Origin: Myripristis murdjan
Lineage: Eukaryota > Chordata > Actinopteri > Holocentriformes > Holocentridae
Assembly: GCF_902150065.1 (NCBI RefSeq)
Contig: NC_043986.1
Span: 28,775,784-28,839,783, forward strand
Direction of reading: 5' to 3'
Length of the DNA stretch: 64,000 bases
Shown: piece by piece, positions 29,165-40,900 of the stretch
Layout: each line of letters starts with the position of its first letter
Numbering within the stretch: the stretch's first letter is position 1
Made by a program: the position numbers and the translations under genes
Notes under the pieces: generated by a model
The model's input: only the letters and a program-made list of their open reading frames with translations
Told to the model about the DNA's origin: nothing
The model's database searches: none

Positions 29165-29910
29165 AGTCACACTGATGCTCTCATCAGAGGACTGCGTAAA
29201 GACATATGTCATTAAAACGGGAGATGAACTGTACTTCAGATCCTTCATGAACCTGAAGACAGCTTTTATGCAAGACGAGTTGACACATGACACACAAAAG
29301 GAGCCAGAGCTCTGTGACAGACTGGCATACATTGCCCATGGATGGATTCATCCAAGACATGAAATCTTCAACCCAGACACATTATCAACTTGGCAAATCA
29401 CTCCAGAGACCATGGGAGAAGATACGGTTAGAGAATTTTTCAGAGAACTGTAGGTTGTCCCTGATATTTTTGGAGCACCGCAAGTTGTCCGTGTTCATCG
29501 GAAGTACCTACTGGATTGTAGGCTGAAGGTGAAACCCACCATCACCAAAACAGAAGTCAACAGACTATCAGACCTATTTTCAAGATGGGGAAAACCATTA
29601 TGGATGATGATCAATGGATGATCCAGACTTCATTTCTGAAGAGTTGTCCACCTTCCTGAACATAGGAATCAATGCGTTATAATGTGATGGGACCATACTG
29701 AGAAGAACTTATCAGTGGAAGAGCTTAGAGAGTCCTGCTGGGGTCTGTACACACAACCCAATTGTTTTCATTAACGCTCCTAAAAGCTAATCCAGTCATC
29801 ATCACTGGAAATGAGAGTCAGTCATCAAGGGTTATGTATCCTATGACAGGTGGACTGAGTCAGTAGAGATGACCCTAGGGAATCCCTGAGGCTTATTCGA
29901 AAGCCTGCAC
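29165..29910 (+). pseudogene. Unidentified decayed coding relic
   Basis: A 92-codon frame (29175-29453) has balanced protein-like composition (SFMNLKTAFMQDELTHD, YIAHGWIHPRHEIFNPD) and the following 400 bases keep coding-like segments in shifting frames, with no intron signals between. It reads as a broken copy of a longer protein. I do not recognise the family; a processed host gene copy and a mobile-element gene are both possible. Confidence 0.35.
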
Positions 29911-30580
29911 ACGACTCCTCTCTCTTGCATGCAAGCGCAGATGAAAACATTCGTGCGAGGGGCATTACAACAGCTTTCAACTGCTTTCCAGTATTAGAAA
30001 GCAGTTTTTGTATTGGCTTACAAGGATCCTATGGATTATATCAAACTCTTTTGCAAAAGAAGGCACTTCATGAACTGAAAAGGAAGAAAGGAAAAGGAAG
30101 AAAGCCAAACATGATCATTTCTAGAATTTCCAACTTTATCTATGCACAAATGTGCGTATTGTGCTTGAGCCCTACGCCAAAGGATCTCTGGGTGTTGATC
30201 TTCATTTGTTACATGCTTTTTCCTTGAACTTGACTTAAATGGCATGTGATGCAATAATCCTTGCTAATAATTGCTCATTCTTGGAATGTTTCAAACAGAG
30301 TTCTGCTGGAAGCTAATGTGATGATGCTGGGTGATATTTCACAGCAGTTTCAGGTCTGATCAGTTCCAATCAATCAGACTTTTCCAGGCTTGATGTCAGG
30401 ACTCTATGGAGATCACCTCTGTTTAAAGCACTAATATCTCATTGTTTTATGTGATCAACACATTGTTAGCATGCAGCTTTCAAGTGTTTCAAGTGCTGGA
30501 GCCATATATGTGAATAGGTTGTGATTTTGCAACCTTTTAATCCATTGTCAAAGATAAGTATTCATACTGATATCCTGCAG

Positions 30581-31060
30581 GCTCCTGCTTGGCGACAACA
30601 GCTGTCAGTGGGCCAATCATAAATGGCTTTGAAAAACTAAGATAAATGGAAAGCTTGGTGTGTACTCTTCAGAATGTTCTCTAGAAAAAGGGATTGCATA
30701 GGGATTGCAAACTAATCAGTTCACCAACAGAGTTGCTCCTTTTGAAACAGAATTATTTTATTTCACCAACCAACCATTACCTTTCAAACGGTAAATTTCC
30801 ATGCTGAGGCTAGACTCTGCTAAGCTGATAAGAGGAGAGAGTCTATGCCAAAGCAACGAAAACGAGTCCCAAAAGAATATAACTGTCTAAGCCCATAACT
30901 GTTGACAAAATGTTCGGTTTGTGATACTTTTTTCAGGAGAAAATTCTGAGATCGGTAAGAGTATACACCGATCTTACAGCTTCAGAAAAACAAAGTTATC
31001 TTAGTTTCTCAAAGCCATTTACAATTGCCCCACTGACCACTCTTATAGCCAAGCAGGAGC
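30581..31060. mobile_element. Fold-back element with 65-bp arms
   Basis: The left arm 30581-30645 (GCTCCTGCTTGGC..GTCAGTGGG.CAAT..TAAATGGCTTTGA.AAACTAAGATAA) is the reverse complement, with about ten mismatches, of 30996-31060. The 350-bp loop has no clear gene. The family is unknown. Confidence 0.65.
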
Positions 31061-32539
31061 AAGCTGCACATTTATATCAGGATCAAAACTGAGGTGACTG
31101 GTGAAATAAATGTCTCTACTTCTGAGGAAGATGCCACACAATCTGTAACTAGGAACAAGAATCCAAAATGCTCGCTACTCTTTCAAAAGCTTTTGCTGTC
31201 CGATTGCTTTTTTGTGTACTAAGCTTAGTGTAATCCCATTACAGGTAATCTGTTGCTACCCACTTCCCAAAGCTGTCTTTTAGGTAGGGTCGGGTTGTGT
31301 GAGGACATTCGAGCATGCAGGTAGAAATATGATGATGTAATCTGTGGCTGTGGTGAGATCAATGTTTTAATCTACTCAGGTCTGCGGGGTGCAAAAGGAC
31401 TGTAAAAGGAAGGCGATACAGCTCCTAGAAACTAGTCCAGTCATGTGCAAAATACAGCTCTGGTTCTCAGTTCTGATTGGCTGAGACACATCGGAGGACA
31501 ATGTAAAATACCCAATAAGCACATGCACATGACTGCATTATAGCTCCTTTAAATATTAGTGCATTAGGCATATTTGCTACATGAGAGGATATGAGATTTG
31601 CAGTATGTTACTTGGCAAAAAATTACATGAGGTTAGAATTACTAGGCTTTTTAGCTCAGTTGTCACAAGTCAAACAAACTATTCATCAGAAATTTTGCAT
31701 TATTTATTATTAAACAGAGTGTTTAAAGCAGAGAAGCAATGCTTTGCAGTGATTTTAGACCAGCTACGCTCTCAGGCACCATGCCAGGTGACCTCACACT
31801 GGCTCCCCTGGTTTACTGCTTTAATTAGCTACATGCTCACTGCAGCCACCTTGTTTCACATTGTGTTTACGTTTGCTAGCTGAGGATACTGTAGCCTGTC
31901 CATTCAAATAGCCTGAACTACGCATGTGTTGTTACTTACAATATACAAAATTGAACGAATGAAATTTGGCAGGACAGTGGTTGTCTCCATCCACTCAGCT
32001 GATCAGTTTGTTTCTCACATGCCATATGCTCTATCAGACACAGCTAATCAGATTTTGAGCTGATGCATCCCACCCTGATGCCACCACTGGGGTCCAGCAT
32101 GTTCACAGTTATTCTGATTTGCCCAAAGGGTAGTGCTGCAAAGTCAGCTCAAAACAAGATTTTTTTTTTTTTTTTTTTTTTTAACTTTTTGCCCCAGAAG
32201 CAACTTGGGTCACTGGGAGGGGACAACATGTTTATTGTTATTTATGTCAGTTTGCTTCAATTAATAGTGTGCATTTTGCGTGAGACGTGGTTCTTCATCT
32301 CTACATTTTTTTGCTATTTTATTGAGAACTTTTTGCCCTTCACATCCCTGTTGGTTGTACAGATATGGAATTTTATTATTATTATTTTATGTATGTATGT
32401 AAGCATGTCATGTGTGTTTGTTTGTTTGTAGAATTAATTATCCGCATATAATGCTGTTTAATCCAATAATAATAATCCAGTTATATTAACCTGTTATCAT
32501 ATTTCAAAGTGTGCTGTGCACATGTTTCTCTTCCCCTCT

Positions 32540-32819
32540 CAGCCAATTAGCACAGGGCTTGTTATTTCTCGCTGGAGGCACGGCAGCCAATGAGAGGCGA
32601 CTCCGCTTCCACGTCATTAAGCGGCTTATTGGAGCAAGTGAATGGAGCCTGGGACGGGCTGGGAGCGCGTTCTGCTGGAGACGGGACCGGACCATGACAA
32701 CATAGATCAACAGGAAGCCTATGTAAAAAGTAGTATTAATTATTTGACGGGATTTGACGAGACCATTCTTGTGTTTTTTTTTTTTCCTCAAGCGGAGTTG
32801 AGACAGCTCAGCAGCCAGG
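32540..32819 (+). promoter_or_regulatory. Probable slc2a1 promoter and 5'UTR
   Basis: CCAAT boxes on the plus strand (32543-32547, 32587-32591), a reversed one (ATTGG 32628-32632) and a CRE-half/E-box-like CACGTCAT (32610-32617) stand in a locally GC-richer patch before the first coding exon. An upstream ATG at 32642 opens an out-of-frame frame that overlaps the true start at 32820 if transcription begins before it. The pyrimidine run ending CCTCAAG at 32791 could also be an acceptor, which would remove that ATG. The start site is not fixed. Confidence 0.45.
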
Positions 32820-35800
32820 ATGGAGTCCCGGGACAAGGTAACTTCTCTGAGACTTGCTGGCGCTTCACTGTGTTGTTACTGACTGATAATGAGGCTGTAG
32901 TAGTCTGATGACATCTCCATGATATCCTCACGTGAGAGACAGAGGACAGCAGGTTTACACTCTGAGACACTGTTGACATAACCTTTCCCCCCAAATAAAT
33001 AGGTCATCAGGCTTCACTAGACTCTAGTGTAATCGCTGTTATTAATGAAAAGCGAGTTTTACAACATCACACACCTGTGGCATGGGACGCTTGAGGTTAT
33101 AATATGCAAATCCCACTGGCAGCAGCTGAGACAAAGTGCTGTGGTGCCAGGCCAGCCATCAGAGGTGGAGGTAACTAATTACATGTACTCATGTTACTGT
33201 GCTTGAGAAGCTTTTTCCTGTTCGTATATTATTTTGAATATTTTTTTAAAGTCAGTAATTTTACTTCAGTTTACTTTAGTTCATTATTGCTTAAGTATTG
33301 TACTTCACTCCATTCTAAATAATATCCATTACAGAGGACAAATGATCAATGACAGATTGTGTAACCTTTCACAATAAAAGCTCAGTCACCAAAGATGAGA
33401 AGAGGAACCTGCTTTTACTTTGCTGGTTCTACTTTTTGTCATTTCCAAATTCCACAGTAAAAGCTGCAAAATGAAAAACTGCAGATGATCGATGGAAGCA
33501 AGGACCATTTAGACTCAACTGGCAGACAATTTGGAATATTTTTTTTTGGGTGGGGGGGATAACATCAGTGAGTTGGCATGACGATGAGAACCATGTAGAC
33601 TCAACCATCATCATTATGTGCTTGTTTCACGTGTCAGTTGAGTCTACAGGGTCCTCGCTTCGATAAACCCATGGCAATTTTGCATAATGCACCTTTAAAG
33701 GAATGTAGTTTCAAGCATGTTCTCTCTTCCTTTTTTATCTGCATGGAAAAGATCACACCTGACACAGTTACTGTTTTGAAAAAGGAACTCAGTCACTTTT
33801 ACTCCCAATACACTTTAAATGAGATACTTTACTGCAGTATTTTTTTTTTTTTTTTTTTTTTTTTTAAATAGCAGAACTTCTGCTTAAGTAAAATATCAGC
33901 AGAATAACAGCACTTCTACTTGAGTAACAATTTGTTGTAGTCTTTCCACCACTGCCAACCATTAGGAGTCATGGGCAAAAATACCCAGACTGGGCCCCTC
34001 ATCCACCCTCACCACCACCACCACCACCATCCACCCACTATTAGCTCTAACACGGGCCATTTCAAACAGCCTCAAAGCCATTAGCCCTGTAGTGACACAG
34101 ATGGAGCCTTTAACAACCATTTGTGAATCCAGTGTTATAGACCCATCTGGGCCATGTTCTGTTTGCATACATATACAGTACCCAATATGATTATAAAGCA
34201 GAAAAGGCTCAAGTCAGTTGTTCCAGAACAGAAAAAAGTCTTTCAAATTCAACTGAGTAATATTCCTCCTTTTACCTTAAAACCAGAGCTCCTCTCATTC
34301 ATGCCCTGACTTTTCTTTTTGAATTTTTGGCTAGGCATTTTGACCGGTTTAGCTCATCAGGCTGCAATTTGCTTTACATTCGCTGCACATGCATTCTGCG
34401 CATCTGATTGGCCAACAGCTTTGACAGGATCATTTTCATAATAACTGTGGGGGATTGGGTATCAGATGACAAGCTGAAATGTGTTTCCTAATGTGCTTCC
34501 TAATGTGGGTCCCAGTAGGCTCCAGTGTTCTCTGCGGCAGTCAGCCCACGTAAAACAAACATTATCTTGTATGCAAAGCTTATGACACACTTCATCTGAA
34601 TCTATAGAGACAGAGAACTTAACATAAAACAGCAGATGAGACAGCTCACTCTCTGTCACCTTATTATAGCTGCACACCGCTAATGTTATTAAAAGGTTAC
34701 AATTTTATCTTTCTGCTTTCACTTGAGTGAAGGAAGTAGTAATTTACCAGAAACTCCCTTTAAATGATTGTCCTAATCTGACTTCACTGTTTTCTTTTAA
34801 AAGGATATCTTGATATTTTTACCTTCACTTAATTTTTTCCCCCACCACATCTCACATTATGAGGTGAGGAGGACGACATGTAATTTCAAAACTTGATTTT
34901 CTTAAAATTCCCTCTTAATATTCCACAGAGAAGTCAACAACAGAGAAGGCAAAGGACTCAAGGTATCCCTTTAAGGTGACCTGCTGGGGCATGTAAACTG
35001 TTACTGAGAACAAAATTACAAATCAGACTAAGAGGCAGTTTAGCACCATGGGGGATTGCTATGATGTTTAATCCCTTCAAAAATCCCACCTCTTGACCCA
35101 TTTAAAGCAGCAATGTTGTAGTAAATAAAAAGGAATTTAAACCGACTTCCCATCAGTTGTCATCATAAGGACAGAGATCAATGGTATAAAAAAGGCCAAC
35201 TTTATTTTCACAAGTAGTTTTATATGAAATAGCCCTGTGCTCAAATTACTTACTCACCTTTCACAGCATGTAGACTCTGAATGATTCAGCTTCAAGATGT
35301 GAGCTTACTCTCCAACATCCCTGAAAACAGTTTTGTTTTTTTTTTATTTGTTTTTTTAAACCAGAGATTTGTGAATTCCATTGGTTTACTTGAAAAATCT
35401 CACATTATGGGAAGAGCTCTTTTCTGAGAACAGCCAGTTTAGTGACCATGCACTTTTATTGTTAATATTTTGGTTGCAGGGACATAGAAAGTTGTATAAT
35501 GTCAGTGTTGTATCAGGCCACTGGAGACATTTTTTTTTTTTTTTTTATATAATTCTCTCTTTTTTTTTTTTGCTTACATGGTTACACATATCAAGCTCAT
35601 TAAATACATATTGGGACATCTTACATTGTAAGTTGAAAAATATGAACCTGAATATGAATTTACTTCAAATCAGTATGCAGAAGTGTTTATCACAAGCATT
35701 TAGAGTTGCACTTGGTATAACATATTTTAGAATATTTCTTTACTAGGGTAAAAACAACATTTTGTTTTGTAGCAATTAAGCAAAACAAGTCAACTTATGA

Positions 35801-37905
35801 TCGAATGAAATGAATGTCACCTACCATGCAGGGACATTATATGAAGATTCAGCCTGAAATGTGTGTTCCTTAACTTTAATAGCATTTTACTTTTTGAATG
35901 TCTGATGCTGAGATTTAAAGTCTATAGAGTCTCGAAGTCTAAGTGCACAGGTTATCAAGCAGGAGACAAATCAAAGATGACAACAAACTGGCAACTGAAA
36001 TCTAAACTGAAATACAAACTGAACCAATCCGGTGGGTGGACAGGGGAAAAGGCAGGGAGCTGATTGGCTGGGGCAGGGCTAACGAACAGGTGAACAAGGG
36101 GCAGGGCTCGTGAGACAGGTGTGCAGGTGAAGACCAAATTCTGGCCTACAGGACCACAGAAGGGACATAGAAAACAAATACCAAAAAATGGAGAAAAACC
36201 AAAGCAAAATCCAACAGAAATCACAAGACGGGACAACAGCAGTGACGGACTTGATCCTGCACGAAGCTGCAAACACACGTCAACACATCAGTTGACGTCG
36301 ATTCAGCTCTATCATGACCTGGATGACCGAGAACCTCCACAAACAATACCAGTGACAATGAGCAATGGATTTGGCTGGATATAAATGATCGAGAAAACCA
36401 TCTCTCGACCTAAGACTGGAGTGTTTCCATTTGATGTGTTTGCACATGCAGTCTGATGCTCCCTAAGAAGGGAGCACCACAGCTCCTTTGGAAGACAACC
36501 AACAGCTCAGAGGATTTTCCCCTGCAGGTTTAAAACCTCTCCATCCCTGCCAGCCATGTCAGCGGGGTCATCATTGCTGCTCAGCAGAGCTTTGTTCAAA
36601 CCCAGTTTAAATTCTAAGAGGGCCCAAGGTTTCCAAAGACAGGGTGAAAATGGGTAAAATGGGACTTTTTGGCGTTTTGACTTCTGATACATGTTTTATT
36701 ATGAACCCAATATAATGGATCCATGACCAGTACCATCCTAAAAATCACCAAGATGTTTTCTAAAGAACCAACACACACTAGAGGAGTCAAGTTCCCCTAG
36801 AGATGCTCCAGAGCACAGAATAAAGGCCAAGCTTTGTTCAAACCCACAAAACATTATTGTAATTTGTACTGGTGATCCTAAAGTTTCCACAAATACAGGG
36901 TGACACAAAAAACGGGAACTTTTTAACAATCCAATAAAACCAAGAGTGATGGAAGAAAAATATTTTATTCATAGTAATTGAAACCTTAAAACATGCCATT
37001 TAAGAAACAATGATGGAATATTCATTTTTTAAAAATTGTGCTGCCACTTGCTCATGTCTGCCAATATGCACTCAAAGATTCACGTTTTTTTGGGTCACCC
37101 TGTATTTCCCGCTTAATTTGTAAAAGAAGGAAAAAGAAATGTTGTACGCTATGTAATAATAAGTAAAGATATGGATAGAAACTGTTGTTTGTGTTTGACC
37201 ATTATTTTTAACTGCAGACTTTTATTTATATTTTTAGTTGACCCTCCCGCTGGTGATGGCTGTTGGCACGGCTGTGATTGGCTCGCTACAGTTTGGCTAC
37301 AACACCGGTGTCATCAACGCTCCTCAGAGTGTGAGTATGTCGCTTTACCTGCCTCGCCCACCATGTTATGTCACGTACATTCGGCATGAAAAGAAACGCA
37401 CATTCAGAGCTGCTCTAGCTATTCATTCTGCAGATAAACATTTCCAAATTTTAGAGTCTACTATGTCATCAAAGTTATTGCAGTTTGTTTTTCAGCAAAA
37501 TACGCACGCAAAATACGCACACAAGACAGTATAGCCTAATGTTGTGTTTCAAAGCCACAACCTGCAGTATATCCTTGTATTTCAGTCCAAGATCACATAA
37601 ATCCAAATGGTCCATGAGTGTGTGGACTATGGGAGGAAATGCACAGTTAAGTAATTTGTACCCACAAATTAATAATTTGTGCCATCAAAATATTTAAATT
37701 GTGCCTTCAAAATTCCCTTTAGTTACTAAGTGCACAGGTTATTAGAATACCCTTTTATGTATCCAAGGGGGCTCCATAGAAAATATATAATACAATACAG
37801 TGATTGTTTTTGTCTGCCTCATATCTGTATTTATTATCATTGTGTGCCACCGACACAAGCTACAAACTACAAACTCTTGGTACAGACTAGCTCTAAGTGT
37901 GTATT

Positions 37906-37958
<53 letters not shown>

Positions 37959-40900
37959 ATCTCAGCCTGTGCAGGGATCAGCAAACACAGTAAAGCTATA
38001 GTGCAAATGCCAACACAAAGCCCTGCTGGTTTTATGCTACCAGCCGTTAAATGCGTTCACTTGCATCCCAGGTATAAATCAATGTCTTATTATATGAATA
38101 CACCAAAAAGCCACTGGTCTGTGCTACTCGGTACTGCTCTAAAATATGGTGCTTAAAGCCTCTGTTTCTTATTCTGAAATAGCGTCACTTAAAAATCCTG
38201 CCCACAGAACCCCAGCCCCCCTGGTTGTTGTGCCTTCAGCTTCAGTCATATGTTTGTAATTGGCTTTCCAGTGGAGTACAAGCTCATTGTCAAGTTTATA
38301 GGATTAAGCAGCTAATGCTCAGTGACGTTCTTACACACACTTTATTTACGGCACTGGTGGGTTCGGCAGTTCAACTCAGGAAACAAAAAGTCAAGCTACG
38401 GTGTCTGATGTAGTTCATGTGGTGAAGCTTTCATGCATGAGGAAAAGAAGTGTGCATTTTAAATCATACACCGAGCTACTGACAGCTTTCAAGGAGACGC
38501 AATCAGCATGGAACTTCAATGTTACATTCATCGCCAAAAATTCATCACTACAAATGAAAGGCTCAGGCTGGTTTGAAGGGCAGTTTCTTTTAGACATGAA
38601 TGAAGCCTCATGCAGTGCCTCGTTCCCTTGACCTTACACCACCCACAGTGAATAAACAGAAACACTATGTGCTGCTTAATAGGATAAATTCACTTTTGAC
38701 ATACAACATACTTCATCTTCATCTCCCAGTTGAAAATACTCACAGTCAGGAAACTCTGTCACCCTGGGGGTCTGACCATCACTGGTGAGATCTTTGTAGG
38801 GTGGATTGTGTTTGTTGTTTCACAGTTTGGTTTGATTTTACACCCGTGCTTGCTACACCTCTTTACTTTTTAGGACAGTAAAAGTAGAGGTTGTTGACGT
38901 CTGGTCGCTAGTACAGATAAAAGAGCTGCGTTGACTGAGATGATGTTGCGAACAAACTTCATGTGGGCCCTCACCCACCCATTAAGAGGAGGCTAGAATC
39001 TGAAATGATTATTGCACCACTGTTATTATCAAGAAGTCTTGTCAGCTGTCTTTTGCCCTATCATTTGCATAATCTCAGCACCTCTGGCCAGAACATGTTG
39101 TAAGTGTAAGGTCAATGACACAGATATCAGTGCATATACATTTGCACCTATATGCTTAAAATGTTCAATGTCATGTTTCAAGTCATGCAAGCATTTTTAA
39201 CCATTTCACCATGTATTCATGTACATAGTATACACTATATCCCAGTACATGTCTTTATTGAACAATGCTGATGCAAGAGTCAGATGTAAAGAATTGCAAA
39301 TAGTCTCAAGACTGTAATGGCCAAAGTTGGACGTCGTCATAGTTATAAACTGGTTTAATGCGATCTGTCATTTTTGATTGTGACTCACAGCAAGTCTCTG
39401 TGTTGTGTTGTTTTGTGCCTCAGATCATTGAGGGCTTCTACAATGAGACGTGGACCAACAGGTATTCAGAGTCCATCCCTCAGAACTCGCTAACCACCCT
39501 GTGGTCCATCTCCGTGGCCATCTTCTCTGTGGGAGGCATGCTGGGCTCCTTCTCTGTCGGCCTCTTTGTCAACCGCTTCGGCAGGTAGGACGCCCCTTTG
39601 GCCAACAACATTATTCACCCTGCCTTTTTCTCATGGAAACGGCAAATGGATTGGTGCTAAAAATGTGCAATGAATGCTGTGTTTTTTAAAGGAGGAACTC
39701 CATGCTCATGGCCAATGTGCTAGCCTTTGTTGCTGCTGCGTTCATGGGCCTCTCCAAGCTAGCTGCGTCCTGGGAGACGCTCATCATTGGGCGTTTCATA
39801 GTGGGCCTGTACTCCGGCCTCTCCACAGGCTTTGTGCCCATGTATGTCGGGGAGATCTCCCCCACCTCTCTCCGTGGAGCTTTAGGCACTTTACATCAGC
39901 TCGGCGTTGTGATTGGCATTCTCGTGGCACAGGTAAGCTCACATGATATCATTGTGGCAAAGTTTCTGCTTCACTGTGTCTGGTGGCGTTAGTGCTACTG
40001 TCTTCCAGTTCCATGTGAAACAAATGTGCGTCCTGTGTCCTCTGTATGGACTGCGTTAGTGTATGTGAATGTAGTTTATTTGTCTTTGGTGCAGATTTTT
40101 GGGATTGAGTCCATCATGGGAAATGCCTCCCTGTGGCCTCTCCTGCTGGGTTTCACTGCCATCCCAGCTGTGCTGCAGTGTGTCCTGCTGCCCTTCTGCC
40201 CTGAGAGCCCCCGGTACCTCCTCATCACCTGCAACGAGGAGAACAAAGCCCAGAGCGGTGAGATACATGAACAATAATCAAATGCTAACTCCTGTTCCAA
40301 AAATGCTGTCGTCTGTGGGTAACCGAATGAGAACAATTGTGTTTTTGTTTTAAATTTTATGGTTATTATTCTGTGATCAATCTATTGTACAACACTAAGA
40401 AGTGAGAAAATCAAATGAGCATTTTAATCATGTGTTAAGTTTTATTGTGTTTTTCACAAAATCTCTTTTGGTCATGCAAAGCAACCATGTTCTCTCCCTG
40501 TATTGCAAATACATTCAAGTATGCTAAAATATATAGTATACACATAGCTATATATATTTTTAAAGAAGAAATAATACAGTAATTGGCATTTGAAAGCAAA
40601 AAATAACGGACAGGACATTGTGTAACAACTTAGTCGTGTACATGTAGCTTTTGGAAAACCATTTAAATGATCTTGATGTGACATCATTTCCTCTAATGAG
40701 ATGCTTTTTCAGTCTCCAGCACATGTAAGGCTGACTGAGAGATCATGCAACTGCAAATTAAAGATTAGTGGCTTGAGGTTTAATGGTTTAAGGTGTAGTC
40801 AGAAGTCATCACTTAATTGCCACATCTCAATTGGCCACCTCTTTTGTTATATAAATATACATTACATTTTTTTTTTTTTTTTGCACCTGCAAGAGATGGG

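Larger units (their letters stand above)
23311..32520. other. Repeat-rich intergenic region between hsp30 copy 1 and slc2a1
   Basis: About 9.2 kb. No intact gene is supported. It holds a 21-bp tandem pair (ACACCACAGTGTCATTATTT, about 23863-23904), two copies of a short repeat (about 23534-23620 and 25370-25455), an AT palindrome (about 24876-24932), a complete hAT-type element, a CA/GA microsatellite, an unidentified coding relic (29.17-29.9 kb), a fold-back (30581-31060) and poly(T) at 32160. Confidence 0.6.
32838..37237 (+). other. slc2a1 intron 1
   Basis: 4.4 kb with a GTAACT donor and TTTTTAG acceptor. It contains a GGTGGA..TCCACC-ended repeat (about 33162-33955) with a nested fold-back (33497-33661), a CAC run (about 34006-34031), poly(T) tracts, two copies of the GAGCTTTGTTCAAACCC repeat and a mariner-type MITE (36896-37102). 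Confidence 0.8.
37331..39423 (+). other. slc2a1 intron 2
   Basis: 2.1 kb. It holds a (GT)n microsatellite (37909-37955) and a second copy of the dispersed repeat seen in the rhoa intron (about 38720-38860). No exon is supported. Confidence 0.75.

Noticed and set aside
35950-36180. GGGCAGGG..ACAGGTG..GACCACAG stretch resembling leaders of some fish retroelements
   Set aside because: The similarity is from memory and short; no repeat ends or coding sequence nearby.
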